Shown: in pieces, positions 1-8,715 of the stretch
How positions within the stretch are numbered: the stretch's first letter is position 1
Layout: each line of letters opens with the position of its first letter
Assembly: GCA_038244815.1 (NCBI GenBank)
Contig: JBBRTB010000053.1
Location: forward strand, 1 to 10,222
Length of the DNA: 10,222 nucleotides
Reading direction: 5' to 3'
Source: DASVHS01 sp038244815
GTDB lineage: Bacteria; Acidobacteriota; Thermoanaerobaculia; Gp7-AA8
Notes under the pieces: generated by a model
Database searches by the model: none
Seen by the model: only the letters and a program-made list of their open reading frames with translations
What the model was told of the DNA's origin: nothing
Translations under genes and position numbers: made by a program

Positions 1-135
1 AAAAACAAAACCGAGTATCGAGACCTCGGCGCCAACTACTACGAGCAACGCTACCGCGAACGTCTCCTCAACTCACTGAAAAAAAAGGCCGCCACTCTCG
101 GCTTTCATCTCACTCCGGCACAGGAGGTTCATTAG
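1..135 (+). CDS. IS110-family-like transposase, C-terminal end (5' part outside window)
   Basis: An open frame runs from the first base to TAG at 133-135, giving 44 codons. It contains the stretch KTEYRDLGANYYEQRYRER and ends in a Lys/Leu-rich tail closing with LTPAQEVH. The 'YxDLGxxYyxxR...LxxLGf.lTpa' pattern is, from memory, the C-terminal tail of many IS110-family (DEDD/serine recombinase) transposases; the catalytic domains are off the left edge. The same sequence recurs inverted at 10094-10222, which supports a mobile gene. The stop lies only a few bases before the palindromic repeat, so the element's end is very short after the gene. In IS110 elements such an arrangement places the bridge RNA upstream of the gene, outside this window. 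The family call rests on a short tail and could be wrong; that it is a transposase end is more secure. Confidence 0.7.
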   Translation, partial: KNKTEYRDLGANYYEQRYRERLLNSLKKKAATLGFHLTPAQEVH

Positions 136-139
136 AAGC
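1..139 (+). mobile_element. End of IS110-like insertion sequence, left copy
   Basis: Bases 7-139 are identical, as reverse complement, to 10090-10222. Identity stops just after the transposase TAG, at attagaagc, and both copies then pass into diverged members of one palindromic repeat. The element boundary is therefore near 137-139. No terminal inverted repeat or target duplication is visible, which suits IS110 elements, but the far end is not in the window. Confidence 0.65.
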
Positions 140-217
140 GAAGACGGCGAGGAATCCGGGCGGGGGAGAGCGCACCACCACCCGGATTCCTCGCCGTCTT
201 CGCGGCTCGGAATGACG
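138..217. repeat. Interspersed palindromic (REP/MITE-like) repeat, left copy, interrupted by IS
   Basis: Perfect 23-bp inverted arms at 138-160 and 181-203 flank a 20-base loop (161-180). The right side continues into the outer motif CTCGGAATGACG (206-217), whose complementary outer motif CGTCATTCCGAG is missing on the left, where the IS end begins. The same outer motif and the GAGGAATC core occur in the second copy at 9996-10090. On the minus strand it lies just downstream of nifJ and could act as an mRNA 3' end stabiliser or weak terminator, but no U-tract follows. Confidence 0.8.
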
Positions 218-229
218 GGGTTTCGCAGG

Positions 230-250
230 CCGGTTACCGGTTACCGGTTC
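230..250. repeat. Three 7-bp tandem units, CCGGTTA type
   Basis: CCGGTTA at 230-236 and 237-243 and CCGGTTC at 244-250 form a short heptamer array between the palindromic repeat and nifJ. It is three bases from a second heptamer array of different sequence. No coding function is seen. Short 7-bp arrays of this kind can vary in copy number by slippage. Confidence 0.7.
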
Positions 251-253
251 TGG

Positions 254-296
254 CCAAGTACCCAGCACCCAGTACCCAGCACCGAGCACCCAGCAC

Positions 297-297
<1 letters not shown>
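254..297. repeat. Degenerate 7-bp tandem array, CCCAGCA type, ending at the nifJ stop
   Basis: Six units in register: CCAAGTA (254-260), CCCAGCA (261), CCCAGTA (268), CCCAGCA (275), CCGAGCA (282) and CCCAGCA (289-295), followed by a partial CC (296-297). The last base of the partial unit is part of the nifJ stop codon (minus-strand TAG, 297-299). On the nifJ transcript this is a TGCTGGG-type repeat at the very start of the 3' untranslated region. Gain or loss of units would not change the protein. Confidence 0.75.
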
Positions 298-3893
<3,596 letters not shown>

Positions 3894-3928
3894 GCCGCGA
3901 AGGTAGCAATTCGGGCAAACTTCAACCG

Positions 3929-3942
3929 ATGACCACCGTCAT
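3929..3942. promoter_or_regulatory. Dyad ATGAC-N4-GTCAT upstream of nifJ
   Basis: Perfect 5-bp arms around CACC, centred about 42 bp upstream of the nifJ ATG. It shares TGAC-N4-GTCA with the next dyad, centred 22 bp (two helical turns) further upstream. TGA-N6-TCA is the half-site geometry of CRP/FNR-superfamily operators. No regulator has been shown to bind, and the match is by eye. Confidence 0.4.
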
Positions 3943-3950
3943 GTGCGCCC

Positions 3951-3964
3951 GTGACGGCCGTCAC
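3951..3964. promoter_or_regulatory. Perfect 14-bp palindrome GTGACGGCCGTCAC upstream of nifJ (CRP/FNR-type site)
   Basis: GTGA-N6-TCAC matches the inner eight positions of the CRP-type consensus TGTGA-N6-TCACA and is fully palindromic, including its centre. It is centred about 64 bp upstream of nifJ. A related GTGA-N6-TCAC site occurs upstream of korA (8691-8706). I take it as a candidate operator shared by both oxidoreductase genes. Confidence 0.45.
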
Positions 3965-3983
3965 CCCGCCGGGTGCCGGGGTG
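3962..3983 (-). terminator. GC-rich hairpin after the CNB-domain gene (possible terminator)
   Basis: Seven-bp perfect arms CACCCCG (3962-3968) and CGGGGTG (3977-3983) with an 8-base loop lie 15 bases past the stop of the CNB-domain gene on the minus strand. No U-run follows, so intrinsic termination would be weak. It overlaps the adjacent GTGA dyad by three bases and may instead be incidental in GC-rich DNA. Confidence 0.25.
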
Positions 3984-3997
3984 TCATCCCCCTGTGG

Positions 3998-4441
3998 TCA
4001 GCGGACGGACAGAGCGCGCCTGTCCTCGTAGACGGAGTTGACGTCGCTGCTCAGCACGTTGAGGACGCTGAACCAGATCGCAGGATTGGTCTCGAGGGCG
4101 CGAAGGAACGAGTCTCTGCAGATGTATCCGAGGAGCGAGGGACTCTTCGCGATCGCGGAGAATTCGTGGAGGTGGTTTGCCACCACCGCGCTCACGCCGA
4201 GAATCTGCCCGGGTCCGGCCACACGCAACGTCTTTTCCTGACCGGTCCGGGAGGAACAAACCAGATTGACCTCACCGGAGTAGAGGAGGTAGACGCCGCG
4301 AGCTTTGTCGCCCTGCCCGAAAACGGCTTCGCCTGGCTGGAGGTGCTGCACGACGATGTCGTTGCTGGGGACTAGATCGAACAGGACAGTATTCACTGTT
4401 GCCACGGTACGCACGCTCGCAGGAGCGCTGCTGTGATGCAT
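3998..4441 (-). CDS. Stand-alone cyclic-nucleotide-binding (CRP-type effector) domain protein, no DNA-binding domain
   Basis: 147 residues with a jelly-roll CNB signature: LQPGEAVFGQGD (34-45), VYLLYSGEVNLV (50-61), and a loop-like segment GQILGVSAVVANHLHEF (78-94), then the C-helix. CRP/FNR regulators are about 220 residues with a C-terminal helix-turn-helix; this protein ends at 147, so it should sense or bind a partner rather than bind DNA directly. The phosphate-binding cassette lacks the usual Glu and Arg (GE..pR.A), so cAMP or cGMP binding is doubtful. I chose ATG 4441 because GGAG sits 8 bases upstream (4450-4453) and the domain follows directly. An open frame reaches back to 4621 but would run into the divergent usp gene. 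It lies 104 bp upstream of nifJ on the same strand and is divergent from usp. Its ligand is unknown. Confidence 0.8.
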   Translation of the reverse strand: MHHSSAPASVRTVATVNTVLFDLVPSNDIVVQHLQPGEAVFGQGDKARGVYLLYSGEVNLVCSSRTGQEKTLRVAGPGQILGVSAVVANHLHEFSAIAKSPSLLGYICRDSFLRALETNPAIWFSVLNVLSSDVNSVYEDRRALSVR

Positions 4442-4463
4442 GTTACGCACTCCGGTGATGCAT
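4433..4463. promoter_or_regulatory. Two direct GTGATGCAT repeats 22 bp apart at the start of the CNB gene
   Basis: GTGATGCAT occurs at 4433-4441 and 4455-4463, exactly 22 bp apart. The first copy covers codons 1-3 of the CNB-domain gene on the opposite strand. The second is part of an inverted repeat CCGGTGA (4452-4458) / TCACCGG (4467-4473). Same-face spacing and position suggest autoregulation or control of the divergent pair. This is inference from pattern only. Confidence 0.35.
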
Positions 4464-4477
4464 TCGTCACCGGTGCC

Positions 4478-4493
4478 TGTGACCGTGCGCACA
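4478..4493. promoter_or_regulatory. CRP-like site TGTGA-N6-GCACA in the divergent CNB/usp spacer
   Basis: TGTGACCGTGCGCACA matches nine of the ten defined positions of the CRP consensus TGTGA-N6-TCACA. It is centred about 44 bp from the CNB start and 78 bp from the usp start. Such degenerate matches arise by chance, so I treat it as a candidate, made more interesting by similar motifs before nifJ and korA. Confidence 0.35.
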
Positions 4494-4552
4494 CCGCGAT
4501 ACGTCGGTCGTCGCCGTGGAAGTTCGCCGGGGGCCCTATCTTGAGTCGAGGT

Positions 4553-4558
4553 GGAGGT
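4553..4558 (+). promoter_or_regulatory. Ribosome binding site deciding the usp start
   Basis: GGAGGT lies four bases before ATG 4563. The in-frame GTG at 4551 overlaps this Shine-Dalgarno and would add only MEVA, so ATG 4563 is the better start. Confidence 0.65.
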
Positions 4559-4562
4559 GGCA

Positions 4563-5489
4563 ATGACACTCACTGCCGTGCATCGCATTCTCGTTCCCAC
4601 CGACCTCAGTGACTTCGCCACCCTGGCGCTTCGCTACTCTGTGGCGTTCAACAGGCGGATTCCGTCGAAGCTCACGCTTCTTTTCGCGGACGACGTTTTC
4701 TTTCCCGTCGAAGCGAGCGGCATGCCGCTCGGCTACTACCTGGAAAATGCTCCCGAGTCACGCCACCGCCTTCTCGAGAAACTCGCCGAACAGGCCAGGC
4801 GCCATGCGAACGGTCTGGACGTCGAGGCGCGCGTGGTCTCCGACTCGCCGTCCCGCGCGATCGTCCGCACGGCCGACGAGATCGACGCCGATCTGATCAT
4901 CATGGGCACTCACGGCCGCCACGGCATCCCGCGCGCCTTCCTCGGATCCGTAACCGAGTCGGTGTTGCGGCATACGACGCGGCCCGTTCTGACCGTCGCG
5001 CCCTCGCGGATTCCGGAAGGGAGGGAGGCGGCGATCCGGACCATCCTCTGCCCCGTGAACTTCACCGACATCGCCCGTGAGGCGCTCGGATACGCGACCG
5101 AGATGGCGTTGTCGTTCGACGCCGAGCTCGTGCTGCTTTACGTCGCGGAGGGACCCGATTCGATTTCACTGTCGCGCGCGGGAGCGCGGCTCGCGGCCTG
5201 GGTTGCGCCATCGCTGGGTGGCCGCCTGCGCTACAAAGAAGTGATGACCCATGGCGACGCCGCAGCACGCGTGCTGGCGATCGCGGAGCAGAGCGACGCC
5301 GACGTGATCGTCGTCGGCTCGGAGCACAAACGCTTCGGCGACACCACCGCCATCGGCACGACCACCGAGCAGCTCACGCGCGTTGCCACGCGGCCGGTGC
5401 TGACCGTGAGCGTCCGGCCAGGGCTGGTGAGGGCCGCCCATCCCGCTGCCGAAGTGCGCGAAATCGCGGCGGGGCCTCTCCAGTCGTGA
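4563..5489 (+). CDS. Tandem-domain universal stress protein (UspA family)
   Basis: 308 residues, two Usp domains in tandem: about 6-148 (RILVPTDLSDFA at the first strand) and about 160-290 (TILCPVNFTDIA). Usp proteins are cytosolic nucleotide-binding alpha/beta proteins tied to survival of hypoxia, starvation and oxidative stress. Domain 1 carries the ATP-binding signature G115-x2-G118-x9-G128-S129 exactly. In domain 2 the spacing is kept but the second glycine is histidine (G252-x2-H255-x9-G265-T266), so one active and one altered site are likely. There is no signal peptide or membrane segment. It is transcribed divergently from the CNB gene across 121 bp and followed 45 bases later by the hemerythrin-like gene, so those two are probably one operon. 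The family call is firm; the specific role is not known. Confidence 0.93.
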   Translation: MTLTAVHRILVPTDLSDFATLALRYSVAFNRRIPSKLTLLFADDVFFPVEASGMPLGYYLENAPESRHRLLEKLAEQARRHANGLDVEARVVSDSPSRAIVRTADEIDADLIIMGTHGRHGIPRAFLGSVTESVLRHTTRPVLTVAPSRIPEGREAAIRTILCPVNFTDIAREALGYATEMALSFDAELVLLYVAEGPDSISLSRAGARLAAWVAPSLGGRLRYKEVMTHGDAAARVLAIAEQSDADVIVVGSEHKRFGDTTAIGTTTEQLTRVATRPVLTVSVRPGLVRAAHPAAEVREIAAGPLQS

Positions 5490-5534
5490 CATCGGCGCCG
5501 CCATGGCGTGCAGCGTGTAGGATTCGTGCATCCC

Positions 5535-6032
5535 ATGAGCGCGTTGCAGGACCTTCTGGCCGAGGATCATGAGCGTCTCGACGCGCTGCTGTCGCGATGT
5601 GCGGCCGGCGAAGCGGTCGACGTGATCGTCTACGACCAGTTTCGCCGCGGCCTGCTCCGCCATATTGGCATCGAGGAGAAGTTGCTCCTGCCGATCCTGC
5701 GGAAGCGCGCCGGCCGGGAGGACCTCGCCGATCAGCTCCATCGCGATCACGCCGCCCTGGCCGCGCTGCTCATGCCGCCGCCGGAGCCGGTAGGGCTCGG
5801 GCAGATCCGCGCCATTCTCGAGGTGCACAATCCGCTCGAAGAAGGGCCGCAGGGGATGTATGCGATCGTCGAGGAGAAGGCAGGAGACGAGCTGGCCCGC
5901 CTCCTGTCCGGCATCGAGGCATTTCCCCCCGTACGGCTTGCGCCACACGCGGACACGGAAGTCACGCGGTGGAGCATCGATCAGCTCATGCTGGCCGCCG
6001 CCGAAGGCCGCCTTCGATTTCCGAAGCCTTAA
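5535..6032 (+). CDS. Hemerythrin-like HHE-domain protein
   Basis: 165 residues, an expected four-helix bundle with a putative non-heme di-iron site. Candidate ligands are well placed: H12 (EDHERL), H43 and E47 (RHIGIE, the HxxxE of helix 2), H69/H72 (LHRDH), and H98 with E102/E103 (VHNPLEE). Such proteins bind or sense O2, or handle nitric oxide and iron. ATG 5535 is chosen because the domain begins at once (MSALQDLL); an in-frame GTG at 5526 is possible, and no strong Shine-Dalgarno marks either. It follows usp by 45 bases on the same strand. Its TAA overlaps the korB stop on the other strand in the sequence TTAA (6029-6032), leaving no room for a terminator between them. Its place beside oxygen-labile enzymes suggests O2 sensing or protection; that is inference. 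Confidence 0.85.
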   Translation: MSALQDLLAEDHERLDALLSRCAAGEAVDVIVYDQFRRGLLRHIGIEEKLLLPILRKRAGREDLADQLHRDHAALAALLMPPPEPVGLGQIRAILEVHNPLEEGPQGMYAIVEEKAGDELARLLSGIEAFPPVRLAPHADTEVTRWSIDQLMLAAAEGRLRFPKP

Positions 6033-6892
6033 GCCGAAGCGAACACCTTGAGGATGTCCGCGCGCGTCGTCACGCCGCGGCGCTGCGCCTTTCCGGCGAT
6101 TCCGGCCATCTCATCGAGCAGCGATGGACGATCGACCGTATACAGCACGCCCGTTGTCACGGTTTCGCTCTCGTTTGTGTAGCGCAGGGCGGCCTGGCGA
6201 TCCGCCACGTCGTGATCCTGGGGCAGCAGTTTCGTCTTTGCGCGAATCTCCTTGGCCTGGTGATCGCCGCGCCACGTCACGCATGGCGAGATGATGTTGA
6301 GGAAGGCGAACCCATGGTGCTGGATGGCGGCCTTCATCAATTCGGTCGTTCCTTTGACGTCGCCGGAAAACGCGCGGCCGACCCACGAGGCGCCGAACGA
6401 AATCGCCAGCGCGCAGGGATCGATGCCGGTCTCGGGATTTCCGTACGTCGTCGACTTGGTCTTGTCGCCGAGAGGTGTGGTCGGCGCGGCCTGTCCCTTG
6501 GTCAGCCCGTAGATCTCGTTGTCCATGATGAAGTACGCGATGTCGACGTTGCGCCGTGCCGCGTGGAGGAAGTGATTGCCGCCGATGGCAATGCCGTCGC
6601 CGTCTCCGCCGACCGCGATGACGTTGAGGGCTGGCGCGGCCAGCTTGACTCCGCTGGCGATCGGAAGCGCCCGGCCGTGCAGCGAGTTGAATCCGTAGCT
6701 CTCGACGTAGCCCGGCAGGCGCGAGGAGCAGCCGATGCCGGAGATGACGACGGTCTCGTGCGGCTCCAGGTGCAGATCGGCGAGCGCGCGATAGACGGAG
6801 TTGAGGACCGCGAAATCGCCGCAGCCGGCACACCATACCGGTTTGAGATCGCTCTTGTATTCGTTCGCGGTGTAAGTGAATTCGCAGCTCAT
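6029..6892 (-). CDS. korB: 2-oxoglutarate (2-oxoacid):ferredoxin oxidoreductase, beta subunit
   Basis: 287 residues, the thiamine-diphosphate and [4Fe-4S] subunit. The cluster cysteines are visible: WCAGCGD (C21, C24), GIGCSS (C55) and SPC (C204). The ThDP/Mg motif GGDGDGIAIGGNHF (95-108) and DNEIYGLTKGQ (124-134) are typical of KorB. With KorA it interconverts 2-oxoglutarate + CoA and succinyl-CoA + CO2 using ferredoxin. The TPTTPLG-like segment AAPTTPLGDKTKST (135-148) is usual for this group. The ATG at 6892 overlaps the korA TGA in ATGA (6889-6892) and is preceded by GGAGG (6900-6904) at 7 bases, so translation is coupled. Specificity for 2-oxoglutarate rather than a branched-chain or aryl oxoacid is inferred from the overall KorAB type. 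There is no ferredoxin domain here, so an external ferredoxin is needed. Confidence 0.93.
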   Translation of the reverse strand: MSCEFTYTANEYKSDLKPVWCAGCGDFAVLNSVYRALADLHLEPHETVVISGIGCSSRLPGYVESYGFNSLHGRALPIASGVKLAAPALNVIAVGGDGDGIAIGGNHFLHAARRNVDIAYFIMDNEIYGLTKGQAAPTTPLGDKTKSTTYGNPETGIDPCALAISFGASWVGRAFSGDVKGTTELMKAAIQHHGFAFLNIISPCVTWRGDHQAKEIRAKTKLLPQDHDVADRQAALRYTNESETVTTGVLYTVDRPSLLDEMAGIAGKAQRRGVTTRADILKVFASA

Positions 6893-8619
6893 ACGTTGAC
6901 CTCCAGCCGGCTCTCGACGGCCGAAATGATTTCGCTGACGGTCAGAGCCTTGCCGCCCGACCGTGCGTGCACCTGCGTCGCTCCGCCCCGTGGCAGATCG
7001 ACTTCGGCGCGCAGATAGTGATGGAACTGTTGCGAGTAGCTCAGCTCGACGATGAGGATCTCCCTGCAGCCGTCGATGAAACTCTGGATCTGCGCTTTCG
7101 GCAGCGGGACGATCATCTGCGGCACCAGGGCCGCCACGCTCGCGCCGCTGGCATTGAGCTGCTCGACCGCAAGCCGCACCGGACCCGCGGACGATCCCCA
7201 GCAGATGATGCCCAGGTCCGCTTTGGCCGGACCATAGCGTCTGACGAGACCGTCTCGCCCGGCGATGGCCTCGAGCTTCCGATAGCGCTTGGCGTTCATT
7301 CGCTCGTGCGTGATGAACATCGAGCTGGGTCGTCCCTGCTCGTCGTGCTCGAGGCCGTTGGTCTGATACATGCCGCCGGCCATTCCCGGGATGCTCATCG
7401 GCGAGACGCCGCTTTCCGTCACGCGATAGCGGCGGTACTCGCTGAGCTCATCCGGTGTGGCCACGCGGCGGTCGTGTACGGGATGAGTCAACGAGCCGGC
7501 GTCGAGCGTCTCCCGGCACTGGGCGATGGACTGGTCGGAGAGCACGATCACCGGCACTTGAAACTCTTCGGCGATGTTGAACGCTTCGACAGTGGCGTGG
7601 TACGAGTCTTCGACGTCGGAGCAGGCGATCACGACCCGGGGCGTGTCACCGTGGCTGGCGTACACCGCGTGCATCAGATCCGACTGTTCGCTCTTCGTCG
7701 GAATCCCGGTGGAGGGCCCGCCGCGCTGCACGTTGTAGACGACCGCGGGCACTTCCGCCATGGAGGCCAGTCCGATCATTTCGGCCATGAGCGACAGCCC
7801 CGGACCGGAAGTGGCGGTCATCGACTTGACTCCCGCGAACGAGCCGCCCACCACGGCACCGATCGCCGCGAGCTCATCCTCGGTCTGCAGGCAGGTGCCG
7901 CCGATTCTGGGCAGCCACTCGCCGAGAAAGTGGAGGACTTCGGAGGATGGAGTGATGGGGTAGCCGGCGAAGAAGCGGCAACCGGCGTCGATCGCCGCGA
8001 CCGCCACCGCTTCGTTGCCCGACATCAGCAGCTTCGGCTCGGCCCGTTCGTAGACGAGGCGTTTGGTCGAGACTTTGATCGATCGAGCGGCCTCGATGCC
8101 GTGATCGAACGCGCGGAGATTCGACTCGATGACCTCGGCGGCCTTCTTTCCGAAGCGGCGTTCCATCGCCAGCCGCACGGGCGCAGCGGGCAGATCGAAT
8201 ATCTGGCACATCACGCCGAGCGCGGCGATGTTCTTGTTCTTTGGGGCATTGGCCTCGCGGGCCAGATCGCCGAATGCGACCGGCACGAGGTTGAAGGCGG
8301 AGAAGCTCTCCGGCGCGGAGTCCGCTGCCTCGTACAGAATCGTGGCGTCAGGAGCGGGGGTGATCTCGCTGGCGAAGCGCGCGAAATCGTCCCAGCTGAA
8401 GACCACCAGCGCGTCGATGGCGTCGGCTTGCGCCAGGATCGGCTCGGTGCTGATGCGCACCGTGCACGACGACTCCCCGCCGCGAATCTGCGGCCCATAC
8501 GCCTCTGTCTTCATCACATGCAGCCCCTCGGCCGCACAGGCCATGGACAGGATGTCCCCGGCCACGACCGCGCCGTCTCCTCCTGAACCGACAATCGCCA
8601 ACGTCAGATCTCGTGTCAC
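6889..8619 (-). CDS. korA: 2-oxoglutarate (2-oxoacid):ferredoxin oxidoreductase, fused gamma-alpha subunit
   Basis: 576 residues from GTG 8619. The N-terminal gamma (CoA-side) domain, about 1-190, opens with LAIVGSGGDGAVVAGDIL and contains YGPQIRGGESS. The alpha domain follows from about 198 with SGNEAVAVAAIDAG, then AGYPITPSSE (Y220-P224), QTEDELAAIG and SGPGLSLM. The C-terminal domain holds the segment CWGSSAGPVRLAVEQL. The gamma-alpha fusion with a separate KorB is the layout of the CoA-dependent KorAB enzymes, including the aerobically active mycobacterial one. I prefer GTG 8619 because AAGGAGG lies six bases before it and the domain begins immediately; the open frame reaches 8667, but starts there precede the Shine-Dalgarno. 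A perfect hairpin covers part of that Shine-Dalgarno. It is co-transcribed with korB through a four-base overlap. Confidence 0.93.
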   Translation of the reverse strand: MTRDLTLAIVGSGGDGAVVAGDILSMACAAEGLHVMKTEAYGPQIRGGESSCTVRISTEPILAQADAIDALVVFSWDDFARFASEITPAPDATILYEAADSAPESFSAFNLVPVAFGDLAREANAPKNKNIAALGVMCQIFDLPAAPVRLAMERRFGKKAAEVIESNLRAFDHGIEAARSIKVSTKRLVYERAEPKLLMSGNEAVAVAAIDAGCRFFAGYPITPSSEVLHFLGEWLPRIGGTCLQTEDELAAIGAVVGGSFAGVKSMTATSGPGLSLMAEMIGLASMAEVPAVVYNVQRGGPSTGIPTKSEQSDLMHAVYASHGDTPRVVIACSDVEDSYHATVEAFNIAEEFQVPVIVLSDQSIAQCRETLDAGSLTHPVHDRRVATPDELSEYRRYRVTESGVSPMSIPGMAGGMYQTNGLEHDEQGRPSSMFITHERMNAKRYRKLEAIAGRDGLVRRYGPAKADLGIICWGSSAGPVRLAVEQLNASGASVAALVPQMIVPLPKAQIQSFIDGCREILIVELSYSQQFHHYLRAEVDLPRGGATQVHARSGGKALTVSEIISAVESRLEVNV

Positions 8620-8649
8620 AACGACCCTCCTTGATGCCCAAGGGTCGTT
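8620..8649 (-). promoter_or_regulatory. Perfect hairpin overlapping the korA Shine-Dalgarno
   Basis: Read on the minus strand, AACGACCCT (8649-8641) pairs perfectly with AGGGTCGTT (8628-8620) across a 12-base loop (8640-8629). The Shine-Dalgarno AAGGAGG straddles loop and 3' arm, and the stem ends directly at the GTG start. In RNA this would hinder ribosome access. The arms are also 21 bp apart centre to centre, so the same sequence could be a DNA operator. Confidence 0.6.
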
Positions 8650-8677
8650 CTTTCGATGCACGTACACTCATGCGAGG

Positions 8678-8697
8678 CATCACAAGTACTTGTGATG
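8678..8697. promoter_or_regulatory. Perfect 20-bp palindrome upstream of korA
   Basis: CATCACAAGT followed by its exact reverse complement, centred about 69 bp upstream of the korA GTG. A 20-bp perfect palindrome in a 96-bp spacer is unlikely by chance and is the size of a dimeric repressor or activator operator. It is close to where a korA promoter should lie (TTGTGA at one arm could be a -35), but no convincing -10 is seen. The regulator is unknown. Confidence 0.55.
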
Positions 8698-8706
8698 GTT
8701 GTCACG
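8691..8706. promoter_or_regulatory. CRP/FNR-type site TGTGA-N6-TCACG upstream of korA
   Basis: TGTGATGGTTGTCACG matches nine of ten positions of TGTGA-N6-TCACA and overlaps the right arm of the 20-bp palindrome. It is centred about 80 bp upstream of korA. With the GTGA-N6-TCAC palindrome upstream of nifJ it suggests common control. Confidence 0.4.
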
Positions 8707-8715
8707 CCGCGCTGT

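Noticed and set aside
138..203. Strong intrinsic terminator for nifJ
   Set aside because: The stem is long and GC-rich but no U-run follows on either strand, and the same palindrome recurs elsewhere as an interspersed repeat.
4537..4542. TATCTT as a -10 box for usp
   Set aside because: There is no acceptable -35 at 16-18 bp, and sigma-factor preferences of the host are unknown.
4442..4621. N-terminal extension of the CNB-domain gene by 60 codons
   Set aside because: The extension is low-complexity, overlaps the start of divergent usp, and lacks a Shine-Dalgarno, whereas ATG 4441 has GGAG at good spacing.
5166..5948. A 260-codon open frame on - across usp and the HHE gene
   Set aside because: Both + strand genes have clear domain motifs, and this frame has none.
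5597..7018. A 473-codon open frame on + spanning the HHE gene and antisense korB
   Set aside because: It crosses two real genes in the wrong frame or strand and has a disordered Arg/Ala composition.
6967..8586. A 539-codon open frame on + opposite korA
   Set aside because: It is a codon-bias shadow of korA, rich in Arg, Gly, His and Asp with no recognisable motif and no ribosome binding site.
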